In this document: piece after piece, positions 1-7,228 of the stretch
How the letters are laid out: the number at the start of each line of letters is the position of its first letter
How positions within the stretch are numbered: the first letter of the stretch is position 1
Origin: an uncultured Oscillospiraceae bacterium
GTDB taxonomy: Bacteria > Bacillota_A > Clostridia > Oscillospirales > Oscillospiraceae
Direction: 5' to 3'
Assembly (NCBI GenBank): GCA_900770015.1
Contig: CAAGIU010000096.1
Location: 1-11,873, forward strand
Length of the DNA stretch: 11,873 nt
The notes under the pieces: generated by a model
Told to the model about the DNA's origin: nothing
Seen by the model: the letters and a program-made list of their open reading frames with translations, nothing else
Databases searched by the model: none
Position numbers and translations under genes: made by a program

Positions 1-431
1 ATCATATCCGTTTCCCCGGTTTTCAGCAGATCAAAGGGCTCCAGCGCATGATCCACCATCCGCAGATCCACCACCGTATCCGGGCACACCCGCCGAAACC
101 GGAACAGGATCTCCGGCATCCAGTGAGCGGCGAGGCTGGCGTAAGCAGCCACACGAATGACTTCCTTCTTTTCCGAAACAGACCGGATCTGGTTTTCCAG
201 ATTGGCGTTTGCCTGAATAACCTCCCGGATGGCAGGAAGCAGCGCAACACCCCGGTCGTTCAGACGGATTCCGTTGTGATCCCGCTGCAGGATAGGAAAG
301 CCAATTTCTTTTTCCAGCGCATCCATCATGTGGGTAAGCCCTGACTGGGTATAGCCGCAGACCTCCGAAGCTTTGGTAAGGCTCCCCAGCTCTGCGGCGC
401 GCATCAGGATTTCCAGTTTTTTGCTGTCCAC
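1..431 (-). CDS. LysR-family transcriptional regulator, 5' part (runs off left edge)
   Basis: This is the N-terminal part of a LysR-type DNA-binding regulator, cut by the window edge. The GTG start at 431 gives VDSKKLEILMRAAELGSLTKA, which matches the usual family beginning. A winged helix-turn-helix follows over residues 1-60 (GSLTKASEVCGYTQSGLTHMM), then the linker helix and the start of the effector domain (KKEVIRVAAYASLAAHW). About 143 of the roughly 290-300 residues normal for the family are visible. An in-frame ATG at 461 exists, but it lies at the expected transcription start of the TATAAT promoter (469-474) and has no properly spaced Shine-Dalgarno site. GGAG at 443-446 lies 11 bases before the GTG, so I prefer 431. 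The gene is divergent from brnQ, so control of that carrier, and autoregulation, is inferred from position. The ligand is unknown. Confidence 0.9.
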   Translation of the reverse strand, partial: MDSKKLEILMRAAELGSLTKASEVCGYTQSGLTHMMDALEKEIGFPILQRDHNGIRLNDRGVALLPAIREVIQANANLENQIRSVSEKKEVIRVAAYASLAAHWMPEILFRFRRVCPDTVVDLRMVDHALEPFDLLKTGETDM

Positions 432-468
432 GGCATTTGTCACTCCATTACGATTTCTCATACCCTCT

Positions 469-497
469 ATTATAAACAGTCGCTTCCCAGAATGCAA
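469..497 (-). promoter_or_regulatory. Sigma-A promoter of the LysR gene
   Basis: Read on the minus strand, TTGCAT (497-492) and a perfect TATAAT (474-469) are separated by 17 bases. Transcription should begin near 462, which would leave the upstream ATG at 461 leaderless. The -35 falls within the spacer of the oppositely directed brnQ promoter, so the two promoters should interfere. Confidence 0.72.
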
Positions 498-512
498 GAG
501 AAATGATACAAT
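484..512 (+). promoter_or_regulatory. Candidate promoter of brnQ
   Basis: TTCCCA (484-489, a weak -35) and TACAAT (507-512) are 17 bases apart. The -10 is preceded by TGA, giving an extended TGnTACAAT form. The expected start near 519 excludes the upstream ATG at 503 and supports the start at 545. The weak -35 fits a promoter that needs an activator such as the divergent LysR protein; that dependence is inference. Confidence 0.55.
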
Positions 513-544
513 CTGCCCAAAACCGGAGAAAGCAGGTGCTTTGT

Positions 545-1882
545 ATGAAAAAACAATTAACACTCTGGCAGCGGGTGCTGGTGGCGGGAACCCTTTTTGG
601 CATGTTCTTCGGAGCGGGCAATCTGATTTTCCCCGTACATCTGGGACAATGTGCCGGCAGCAACGTGGTTATCGCCACAATCGGCTTCATCATTTCTGTC
701 GTCTGCATTCCCATTCTCGCCGTTGCCGCCATCGGCAGCACCCATTCCGACGGCTTGCAGGCACTGGCCTCCAAGGTGGGAAAGGGCTACAGCTATGGCT
801 TTACCTGCCTGCTGTATCTTACCATCGGCCCCTTCTTCGCCATTCCCCGCTGTGCAACCACCTCCTTCACCGTCGGTGTAGCCCCCCTGCTGGGAGAAAG
901 CACTTCCCAAGGCCTGTGGCTGCTGATCTTTTCCGCCGTTTTCTTTGCATTGGTGCTTTTTTTCTCGCTCCGACCCCACCGGATCACCGTATGGATCGGT
1001 AAGATCATCAACCCGCTGTTCCTTTTCTTCTTCGGTATCCTGCTGATTGCCGCTCTCACCGGTTCCAATGCTGACATATCAGCCATTGCACCGGAGGAAG
1101 GATTCCGGGAACACGTTTTCTTCACCTCTGTCATCGAAGGCTACGGTACCATGGACGCCATTGCCGGTCTGGCCTTTGGAATTGTGGTCATCAATATCAT
1201 CCGCTCCATGGGCATAGAGGATGACTCCGCCGTTGCCGGAGATGTGCTTCGTTCCGGTATCCTGACAGGTATCCTCATGGGTGCCATTTATGTGGCCGCT
1301 ATCTTTATGGGTGCCCAGTCCCGGGCGCTTTTTGCCACTTCGGAAAACGGGGGCATTGCCCTTGCACAGATCGCGAGCCACTATCTGGGCTTCTGGGGCA
1401 GTCTGATTCTGGCAGTAACCATTTCCTTTGCATGCCTGAAAACCTCCATTGGCCTTGTCATAAGCTGTTCGGAAGCCTTTTCCAGAATGTTCCCGAAGGG
1501 TCCGGGATACTGTGTCTATGCCATTATTTTTACCCTGTTCTCCTTCTGCGTTTCCAACTTCGGTCTTTCTGCCATTCTTTCCTATTCGCTTCCGGTGCTG
1601 ATGTTCCTGTACCCTCTGTCCATTTCTCTGATCGTCCTCGCGCTGACGGGCAGGCTCTTTGACCACGACAGAGCGGTTTACATCAGCGTGACCCTGTTTA
1701 CGGGTATTGCCGCCCTCTTTGATTTGGCAAAAACGCTGCCTGCCGGCCTTCAGCCGGAGGGAATGCTCCGGCTGGGGGAACTGATCCTGCCCTTCTACGA
1801 CCTGAATCTGGGCTGGGTGATTCCGGCTCTTCTGGGTCTGGCCATCGGCCTTTTGATTCGGGGCTTGCGTAAAAAGAATTGA
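545..1882 (+). CDS. brnQ: Branched-chain amino acid transport system II carrier (LIVCS family)
   Basis: This is a 445-residue membrane carrier that takes up leucine, isoleucine and valine with a coupled cation. The length matches the family (about 430-450). Family signatures are FFGAGNLIFP (residues 21-30) in the first membrane segment, GPFFAIPR (95-102) and GYGTMDAIAGLAFGIVV (199-215). Hydrophobic segments suggest about 12 membrane helices, with a basic tail (RGLRKKN). The ATG at 545 is chosen because MKKQLTLWQR leads directly into the first helix, AGGTG (534-538) is well spaced before it, and the in-frame ATG at 503 lies upstream of the predicted transcription start. The gene is single, divergent from a LysR regulator, and followed by a hairpin terminator. 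The substrate is assigned from the family; the exact amino acid preference and coupling ion cannot be read from the sequence. Confidence 0.95.
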   Translation: MKKQLTLWQRVLVAGTLFGMFFGAGNLIFPVHLGQCAGSNVVIATIGFIISVVCIPILAVAAIGSTHSDGLQALASKVGKGYSYGFTCLLYLTIGPFFAIPRCATTSFTVGVAPLLGESTSQGLWLLIFSAVFFALVLFFSLRPHRITVWIGKIINPLFLFFFGILLIAALTGSNADISAIAPEEGFREHVFFTSVIEGYGTMDAIAGLAFGIVVINIIRSMGIEDDSAVAGDVLRSGILTGILMGAIYVAAIFMGAQSRALFATSENGGIALAQIASHYLGFWGSLILAVTISFACLKTSIGLVISCSEAFSRMFPKGPGYCVYAIIFTLFSFCVSNFGLSAILSYSLPVLMFLYPLSISLIVLALTGRLFDHDRAVYISVTLFTGIAALFDLAKTLPAGLQPEGMLRLGELILPFYDLNLGWVIPALLGLAIGLLIRGLRKKN

Positions 1883-1930
1883 CTCGTCTGCCGCAGAAGC
1901 GCGTTTCGGACGAAATGGCTGACAAAGGAA

Positions 1931-1975
1931 AAGCAGTCCCGAAAGAGGCGGAAATAGCCTCTTTTGGGGCTGCTT
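1931..1975 (+). terminator. Hairpin terminator after brnQ
   Basis: A 19-base stem (1931-1949 with 1957-1975) has one G-U pair and one mismatch and closes a 7-base loop. It lies 48 bases after the brnQ stop. The following TTATTGTT is only moderately U-rich, and the preceding run of A on the other strand gives some bidirectional character. Confidence 0.7.
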
Positions 1976-2073
1976 ATTGTTGGTGTCATATCCTATCGGA
2001 ACTCAGAAAACCAGGAAATCAGCGGAAACTGTGGAATATTTGTTGTTTTTCGTGGTTTTTAAGGGTAGATCGG
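1976..2073. other. Intergenic spacer without a recognised feature
   Basis: No coding frame with a ribosome site and no clear promoter is seen here. The stretch is more AT-rich than the flanking genes (for example runs of T at 2046-2060). It separates the brnQ terminator from the long palindrome that follows. Confidence 0.5.
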
Positions 2074-2238
2074 AGCTAACACTAGTCTTTGATTAAAAGC
2101 TCACAAAGATTTCCGAGGATGATTTGCGTAAAACAAGGCGACGTGCAGCTTAGCTCACGCCAAGCAAATCGGGCAACGCAGTTTTGCACAAATCAGACCG
2201 GAAAGACTGTGAGGTTTTATCGAAGAATAGTATAAGCT
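2074..2238. repeat. 165-base imperfect palindrome, probable dispersed intergenic repeat
   Basis: The two halves are reverse complements with scattered mismatches and short indels. AGCT-x3-ACTA-x-TCTT on the left (from 2074) mirrors the right end at 2238. Further in, GCTCACA, TTTCCG, GATTTG and AAAAC on the left pair with matching blocks on the right (TGTGAGG, CGGAAAGA, CAAATC, GTTTT). A smaller interrupted hairpin (GGCG...AGCTTAGCTCACGCC, about 2137-2161) forms the centre. It carries no credible gene. It lies in the tail-to-tail gap between brnQ and hsp20. The structure fits a MITE-like or REP-like element, but copy number cannot be judged from one copy. Confidence 0.68.
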
Positions 2239-2286
2239 ATATCCTTCCCGCTGCCGGGCGGATTCGGGACTTTCACCCTATAGAAC

Positions 2287-2305
2287 GTGCGCCCACCGGG
2301 CGCAC
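2287..2305. other. Perfect GC-rich hairpin downstream of the hsp20 terminator
   Basis: GTGCGCCC (2287-2294) and GGGCGCAC (2298-2305) form a perfect 8-base stem around ACC. It lies 6 bases beyond the hsp20 terminator in the direction of hsp20 transcription. No U-run follows on either strand, so it is not a terminator by itself. It could protect a 3' end or belong to a repeat. Confidence 0.45.
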
Positions 2306-2311
2306 CAGCAG

Positions 2312-2349
2312 AAAAAGGAGCTGCCTCACTGATGAAGCAGCCCCTTTTT
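2312..2349 (-). terminator. Rho-independent terminator of hsp20
   Basis: On the minus strand AAAAAGGGGCTGC (2349-2337) pairs with GCAGCTCCTTTTT (2324-2312) over 13 bases with one G-U pair. The stem ends in five U and begins 1 base after the hsp20 stop codon (TAA, 2353-2351). This is a classic intrinsic terminator. Confidence 0.9.
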
Positions 2350-2350
2350 G

Positions 2351-2794
2351 TTACTCGATGCAGATGCGGTTGTTTTCCGGCAGCCTTCTCTGGCCGGCCT
2401 TGGGCAGATCCAGTCTCAGGATGCCGTCCTCAAATTTGGCGGACACCTCTTCGGGCTTCACATCCCCCACATAGAAGCTCCGGCTCATGGAACCGGCGTA
2501 GCGCTCCCGGCGGATGTAGCGGCCGTCCTTGTCCTGCTCATCCTTGTCAAGGCCCTTGGATGCCTGAATGGTCAGGTAGCCGTTGCTCAGATCGATGTTC
2601 AGATCATCCTTCTTGAAGCCGGGCAGATCGATGTCCAGCTCATAGCCGCTGTCCTTCTCCCGGATGTCCGTCTTCATCAGGTTCTTGGCGTTCTTGCCGT
2701 AGAGGTGATCGCTCGCATCAGATGCGCGCCCCAGACCAAACGGATCGGCAAAAAATTCATCAAACAAGTTCTCTCCAAAAATGCCAGGCAACAT
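2351..2794 (-). CDS. Hsp20/alpha-crystallin family small heat-shock protein
   Basis: This 147-residue ATP-independent holdase chaperone binds unfolding proteins in the cytoplasm and keeps them refoldable. The short N-terminal arm is rich in Phe and Gly (MLPGIFGENLFDEFFADPFG). The alpha-crystallin domain covers about residues 38-133, with the family signature FEDGILRLDLPK (121-132). The C-terminal I-x-I anchor is present as ICI (144-146), so oligomer assembly should be intact. The start is set by GGAGGAAT, 8 bases before the ATG. The gene stands alone, with its own CIRCE-controlled promoter upstream and a strong terminator directly after the stop. Heat induction through HrcA is therefore predicted. 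The length and motifs are normal for clostridial members. Confidence 0.95.
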   Translation of the reverse strand: MLPGIFGENLFDEFFADPFGLGRASDASDHLYGKNAKNLMKTDIREKDSGYELDIDLPGFKKDDLNIDLSNGYLTIQASKGLDKDEQDKDGRYIRRERYAGSMSRSFYVGDVKPEEVSAKFEDGILRLDLPKAGQRRLPENNRICIE

Positions 2795-2834
2795 AATTCA
2801 TTCCTCCATTCAATATGCTATGTGCCTCGCAGGG

Positions 2835-2851
2835 GGAGCCGTTTTGGCTCC
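2835..2851 (-). other. Small hairpin in the hsp20 5' leader
   Basis: GGAGCC (2835-2840) and GGCTCC (2846-2851) form a 6-base stem with a 5-base loop near the start of the predicted 68-base leader. It does not cover the ribosome site, so it gives no direct evidence for an RNA thermometer. It may simply stabilise the mRNA 5' end. Confidence 0.35.
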
Positions 2852-2869
2852 TCTTGTTCAACTGTCCAT

Positions 2870-2897
2870 AGTATACCACAAATTTTAGCACTGTCAA
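2870..2897 (-). promoter_or_regulatory. Sigma-A promoter of hsp20
   Basis: On the minus strand a consensus TTGACA (2897-2892) is followed after 16 bases by TATACT (2875-2870). Transcription should start near 2863, giving a leader of about 68 bases. The -35 lies inside the CIRCE element, so a bound repressor would block polymerase. Confidence 0.85.
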
Positions 2898-2911
2898 CAG
2901 GAGAGTGCTAA
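2885..2911. promoter_or_regulatory. CIRCE operator (HrcA binding site) of hsp20
   Basis: TTAGCACTG-N9-GAGTGCTAA matches the CIRCE consensus TTAGCACTC-N9-GAGTGCTAA at 17 of 18 arm positions, with the exact 9-base spacing. Outside the single mismatch the inverted repeat continues for 12 perfect bases per side (2881-2892 with 2904-2915). It overlaps the -35 of the hsp20 promoter. CIRCE is the established operator of the heat-shock repressor HrcA; hrcA itself is not in the window. Confidence 0.93.
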
Positions 2912-2958
2912 AATTAACAAAAGAACAGAAGAATGTTCACGGTCTGTACACGAATTAC

Positions 2959-2975
2959 TGCCGCGGCTCGCGGCA
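2959..2975. other. Perfect GC-rich hairpin abutting the glgA terminator
   Basis: TGCCGCG (2959-2965) and CGCGGCA (2969-2975) form a perfect 7-base stem with a 3-base loop. It comes immediately after the glgA terminator in the direction of glg transcription. It mirrors the terminator-plus-hairpin arrangement after hsp20. Confidence 0.45.
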
Positions 2976-3005
2976 AAAGAACCCCGAGGTTTTCTCGGGG
3001 TTCTT
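2975..3005 (-). terminator. Rho-independent terminator of the glg operon
   Basis: On the minus strand AAGAACCCCGAG (3005-2994) pairs perfectly with CTCGGGGTTCTT (2988-2977) across a 5-base loop. The stem ends in TTCTTTT. It begins 19 bases after the glgA stop codon. The stem is 12 bases with no mismatch. Confidence 0.93.
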
Positions 3006-3024
3006 GTTGGTTTTCTTATGGGGG

Positions 3025-4470
3025 TTACCAGGAGAGCATCTTGTGGAACAGCTCCATATACTTTCCGGCGGGGACGTTCCAGCTGAAGTCCTGGGTCATT
3101 TCGCGCTTCTGCAGCGCCCGGAAGGCATCCGGCTGGGTATTGTACAGATTCAGCGCCCGGACAATGGCGGCGAAGAAGTCGTCGGCATTGTAGCTCTGGA
3201 AGGTGAAGCCCAGGCCGCCCTCGCCGTTTTCGTCGCAGGCAGGCACGGTATCCTTCAGGCCGCCGGTGGCATGGACCACGGGCACGGTGCCGTAGCGCAT
3301 GGCGTTCATCTGGCTCAGGCCGCAGGGTTCGGACTTGGAGGGCATCAGATAGATGTCCGCACCGGCGTACATCCGGGCAGCCAGACCCAGGTTGAAGCTG
3401 ATCTTGGCAGCCACCTGCTGGGGGAACTGCTTGGCCAGCTCCCGGAAGAAGGTCTCGTACTGGGGCTCGCCGGTGCCCAGAATCAGCAGCTGGGCATCCT
3501 GCTCCCACATGAGCCTGCGGGCAATGTAGCACAGCAGATCCAGGCCCTTGTGTCCTGCCAGCCGGGTGACCATGACCATCAGGGGCACGTCGGGCTTCAC
3601 AGGCAGGCCCACCTCCTCCTGCAGGGCCGCCTTCACCTTTGCCTTGCCCTGTACGAAGGTCTCGGCATTGTAGTGGGCGGGCAGGGCGGGGTCGGTCTCC
3701 GGATTGAAGGTATTCGTGTCGATGCCGTTGGTGATGCCGGTGAGCTTCCAGGCGGAGGCGGCGATGATGCCGTCCAGGCCGTGGGCATAGTAGGGATACA
3801 TCAGCTCCCGGGCGTAGGTCTCGGAGACGGTGGTCACCAGGTCGCAGCACTCGATGCCGCCCTTCATCATGTTCACGGAATTGTTCATGTCCAGGGTGCT
3901 CCGGTACTCCCAGGGCAGACCCAGCACATCATCGAAGAAGTCGGCTCTGGCCCAGCCCTGATACTCGATGTTGTGGATGGTATACATAACACGGGTGTTG
4001 GGGAACCGGTTATGGTACACGGCCTTGCGGTACACCGGGATCAGGCCGGTCTGCCAGTCGTTGCACTGGATCACATCGGGGATGTAGTCCAGGGCGGCCA
4101 TGGCATCCAGGCAGGCCCGGGAGAAGAAGGCAAAGCGCTCGCCGTCGTCCATGTCGCCGTAGATGGCGCCGGTGCGGCTGCCGAAGTAGTAGTCGTTGTC
4201 CAGGAAATAGACCTTGACGCCGTCGGCCCGGTTCTGCAGGGCAAACACGCCGCAGTACTGCTGCCGCCAGCCCAGGCTGACCTTGAAGCTGGCCACCTTT
4301 TCGGTCATATAGGCGGAATTGGTCTTGATCTTATAATAGTAGGGCAGGAACAACGCCACCTGGTTGCCTTCGATCCTCTGAAGCGCGGCAGGCAGTGCCT
4401 CCATCACGTCGCCCAGACCACCGGACTTGGCGTAGGGCGCTCCCTCGGAGGCGCAGACCGCAATTTTCAT
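3025..4470 (-). CDS. glgA: Glycogen synthase, ADP-glucose dependent (GT5)
   Basis: GlgA adds glucose from ADP-glucose to the non-reducing ends of a growing alpha-1,4-glucan in the cytoplasm. The 481 residues match the family length (about 475-485). Signatures in order are KSGGLGDV (15-22, ADP-glucose binding), NDWQTGL (137-143), TIHNIEYQG (164-172), GITNGIDTNTFNPETD (245-260), TRLAGHKG (302-309), and SEPCGLSQMNAMRYG (380-394) with the catalytic Glu381. R303 and K308 match the nucleotide-binding Arg and Lys known from E. coli GlgA. The ATG overlaps the glgD stop as ATGA, so translation is probably coupled. It is the last gene of the operon and is followed by a strong terminator. No key residue is missing. 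Confidence 0.97.
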   Translation of the reverse strand: MKIAVCASEGAPYAKSGGLGDVMEALPAALQRIEGNQVALFLPYYYKIKTNSAYMTEKVASFKVSLGWRQQYCGVFALQNRADGVKVYFLDNDYYFGSRTGAIYGDMDDGERFAFFSRACLDAMAALDYIPDVIQCNDWQTGLIPVYRKAVYHNRFPNTRVMYTIHNIEYQGWARADFFDDVLGLPWEYRSTLDMNNSVNMMKGGIECCDLVTTVSETYARELMYPYYAHGLDGIIAASAWKLTGITNGIDTNTFNPETDPALPAHYNAETFVQGKAKVKAALQEEVGLPVKPDVPLMVMVTRLAGHKGLDLLCYIARRLMWEQDAQLLILGTGEPQYETFFRELAKQFPQQVAAKISFNLGLAARMYAGADIYLMPSKSEPCGLSQMNAMRYGTVPVVHATGGLKDTVPACDENGEGGLGFTFQSYNADDFFAAIVRALNLYNTQPDAFRALQKREMTQDFSWNVPAGKYMELFHKMLSW

Positions 4471-5576
4471 ACGGTTTCACCCCGCTTGATGACAATGGGG
4501 TTGGCCTTGGTGCCCATGAGTCTGGTGCCGGGGGTGACGGTGACGTTCTTGTCCAGGATCACGTTCTTCAGCTCGCAGCCGGGACCCACCACGGTGTCGT
4601 TCATGATGACGCAGTTTTCAACGGAGGCGCCCTCGGCCACGGTGACCTGGCGGAACAGGACGGAATTCTTCACCTTGCCGTCCAGCATGCAGCCGTCGGC
4701 CACCACCACGTCCTCAATGTCGGAGTTCTCGCCGTAGTAGGTGGGGACCCGGTCGCGGACCTTGGTGTAGACGGGATGGTTGCCGTGGAACAGGCCCTCC
4801 CGGACATCCTTGTCCACCAGCCGCAGGCTGTTGGCGAAGTACTCCTGGATGGAGTCGTTGAACATGACAACGCCCTCATGCTGGAAGACATTGACGGAGA
4901 GCTTGCCGCTTCTCCAGCCGCCCATCACCAGATCCCGGTCCATGTGGAACCAGTTCTTGGCCACCAGGGTCTTGATCTCCCGGATGAGCACCTGACGGCT
5001 CATGACGAAGATATCCATGGAGGCGACCCACTCTTCGTTTGCGGCATAGTCCACCACCATATCGGCCACCTCGCCCTTGTCATCCAGCTTCAGGGCCAGG
5101 TCCATGACCTTTTTGCCGTCGCAGATGCCCCTGGTGGTGACCACGGTGATGTCCTTGCCGGAGGCGATGTGATCGTCCACCGCCTTGCGGATGTCCACGT
5201 TGGACAAAATAGCGGAGTCGGTCATCACCACATAGTCGTCGTCGCAGTACTCCAGGAAGTCCATGTTGCTGTAGATGGACTCCAGCTTGCCGCGGTAGGT
5301 GTGGGTGACGGAGGAGGCGTAGGGAGTCAGGAACTCCAGGCCGCCCTGGCCGATCTCCAGGCCCCACTCCTCGCCGTCGCCGATGTGGTTCATCAGGGAC
5401 TGGTAGCTGTAGCGGGCGATGACGCCCACGTGGCGCACACCGGCGCAGGCCAGATTGGACAGGCCGAAGTCCACCTGGCGGTAGCGGCCGCCGAAGGGCA
5501 GGGATGCCATGGTACGTTTGGTGGTCAGCTCACCGATGCCGGTGGCATTGGTGAAGATAATACCCATGATGTTCAT
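4467..5576 (-). CDS. glgD: GlgD subunit of glucose-1-phosphate adenylyltransferase
   Basis: GlgD is the GlgC-like partner that in Firmicutes joins GlgC to form a more active ADP-glucose pyrophosphorylase. The 369 residues hold a degenerate nucleotidyltransferase domain (about 1-240) and a C-terminal left-handed beta-helix (hexapeptide-like VENCVIMNDTVVGPGCELKNVILDKNVTV, about 310-352). The catalytic signatures of GlgC are lost: the glycine-rich GGQGSRL is replaced by NATGIGEL (10-17), and the GDHIYKMDY stretch aligns with TDSAILSNVD (119-128). It is therefore expected to be a non-catalytic or poorly catalytic, modulatory subunit, as known for the family. A perfect AAGGAGGT lies 8 bases before the ATG and overlaps the glgC stop. 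The gene lies 14 bases after glgC and overlaps glgA by 4 bases, which supports equal expression. Confidence 0.95.
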   Translation of the reverse strand: MNIMGIIFTNATGIGELTTKRTMASLPFGGRYRQVDFGLSNLACAGVRHVGVIARYSYQSLMNHIGDGEEWGLEIGQGGLEFLTPYASSVTHTYRGKLESIYSNMDFLEYCDDDYVVMTDSAILSNVDIRKAVDDHIASGKDITVVTTRGICDGKKVMDLALKLDDKGEVADMVVDYAANEEWVASMDIFVMSRQVLIREIKTLVAKNWFHMDRDLVMGGWRSGKLSVNVFQHEGVVMFNDSIQEYFANSLRLVDKDVREGLFHGNHPVYTKVRDRVPTYYGENSDIEDVVVADGCMLDGKVKNSVLFRQVTVAEGASVENCVIMNDTVVGPGCELKNVILDKNVTVTPGTRLMGTKANPIVIKRGETV

Positions 5577-5590
5577 AGTGAAGTACCTCC

Positions 5591-6781
<1,191 letters not shown>

Positions 6782-7073
6782 TGGTCACAGCTCCTTATGA
6801 TAAGTGTAGGCACTGCGAAAAAAGCGGAAATCCGTGATTTTCGGTCGGCGCCGGTTTGCTTTTGCACCAAAGGGAAAAGCGATGAAGGGGTATACCCTCT
6901 CCACGAATAACATACCATATTTTCTTTCATTCCGAAAGTGACAAAATACATAAAATATCCCGACCGGATTCCCACGTTTTGCACAAAAGCCGTCTGTCCG
7001 TCCCCGGCGGACTTTGTATGTTTTCGCCGAGAACCCAGGGTGGGAATGGGTTTCGGAACCGAATGTTTTTCTG
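6782..7073. other. Long upstream region of the glg operon, no gene seen
   Basis: The region has no reading frame with a ribosome site and plausible protein composition. On the minus strand it should hold the glg promoter and a leader. It contains an inverted repeat CTTTC-N5-GAAAG (6924-6938), a perfect palindrome GGGTATACCC (6888-6897), and a short stem CGGA/TCCG followed by a T-run (6834-6816, minus strand). TTCGG-AA-CCGAA (7052-7063) lies just upstream of the plus-strand promoter. The length and symmetry suggest regulatory content, but no known riboswitch class was recognised. Confidence 0.5.
6909..6944 (-). promoter_or_regulatory. Candidate promoter and operator region of glgCDA
   Basis: On the minus strand TTGTCA (6944-6939) is followed by TATGGT (6919-6914, 19-base spacing) and TATGTT (6914-6909), none ideal. 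The inverted repeat CTTTCATTCCGAAAG (6924-6938) lies between the -35 and -10 candidates, where a repressor or activator would act. The predicted leader would be about 120 bases. This is the best candidate in the region, but it is weak. Confidence 0.35.
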
Positions 7074-7102
7074 TTGACATTCCGTCCAAAACTGGGTAAA
7101 AT
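7074..7102 (+). promoter_or_regulatory. Near-consensus sigma-A promoter facing right
   Basis: TTGACA (7074-7079), a 17-base spacer and TAAAAT (7097-7102) make this the strongest plus-strand promoter in the window. A palindrome TTCGGAACCGAA (7052-7063) lies 10 bases upstream of the -35, a usual place for an activator site. The expected start is near 7109. No long gene follows. Confidence 0.75.
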
Positions 7103-7134
7103 ATTGGTATCTATGCAATGAAGGAGGGAATACC

Positions 7135-7212
7135 ATGGACGCCGGCGGCAGTGGCAATATACCGGGCCGAAGTAGGATGCGGTCTGCTTCCATGGCAGGC
7201 CACCCCTTCTGA
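7135..7212 (+). CDS. Possible 25-residue small protein or leader peptide
   Basis: An ATG 6 bases after AAGGAGGG (7121-7128) opens a 25-codon frame, MDAGGSGNIPGRSRMRSASMAGHPF, ending in TGA at 7210-7212. The promoter at 7074-7102 and the ideal ribosome site argue for expression. The peptide has no membrane segment, no recognised family and no run of a single amino acid as in classical attenuators. A second ATG at 7118 gives a 60-residue frame without a ribosome site. The same bases form a long hairpin, so the transcript may act as RNA. It could also be the stump of a gene lost by the neighbouring repeat insertion. Confidence 0.35.
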   Translation: MDAGGSGNIPGRSRMRSASMAGHPF

Positions 7213-7228
7213 AGCCCAATATATTGCC
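7153..7228 (+). other. Foldable RNA segment with GGCAATATA/TATATTGCC closing stem
   Basis: GGCAATATA (7153-7161) pairs with TATATTGCC (7220-7228), followed inward by GGGC (7164-7167) with GCCC (7214-7217) and AAG with CTT. The segment lies 45 bases into the transcript predicted from the 7074 promoter. TATTGCCTCC near its right end (7222-7231) can also pair with GGAGGGAATA (7123-7132), which includes the ribosome site, so two exclusive folds are possible. No known RNA family was recognised. Confidence 0.4.

Noticed and set aside
503..544. Upstream ATG giving brnQ 14 extra residues
   Set aside because: It lies before the predicted transcription start and has no ribosome site, while the ATG at 545 has AGGTG at good distance and begins a normal family N-terminus.
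2795..2862. RNA thermometer in the hsp20 leader
   Set aside because: The only clear stem (2835-2851) does not pair with the ribosome site, and no UUUU or ROSE-like pairing to GGAGGA was seen; CIRCE already explains heat control.
2184..2911. Plus-strand frames of 96, 109 and 187 codons around hsp20
   Set aside because: They overlap the palindrome, the terminator and the hsp20 gene antisense, and show no domain features.
6816..6834. Attenuator-like short stem plus T-run in the glgC leader (minus strand)
   Set aside because: The stem is only 4 bases with a 2-base loop, too weak for a credible terminator.
6785..7219. 144-codon minus-strand frame in the glgC upstream gap
   Set aside because: No ribosome site, no recognisable domain, Arg- and Phe-rich shadow composition, and it crosses the plus-strand promoter region and glg leader.
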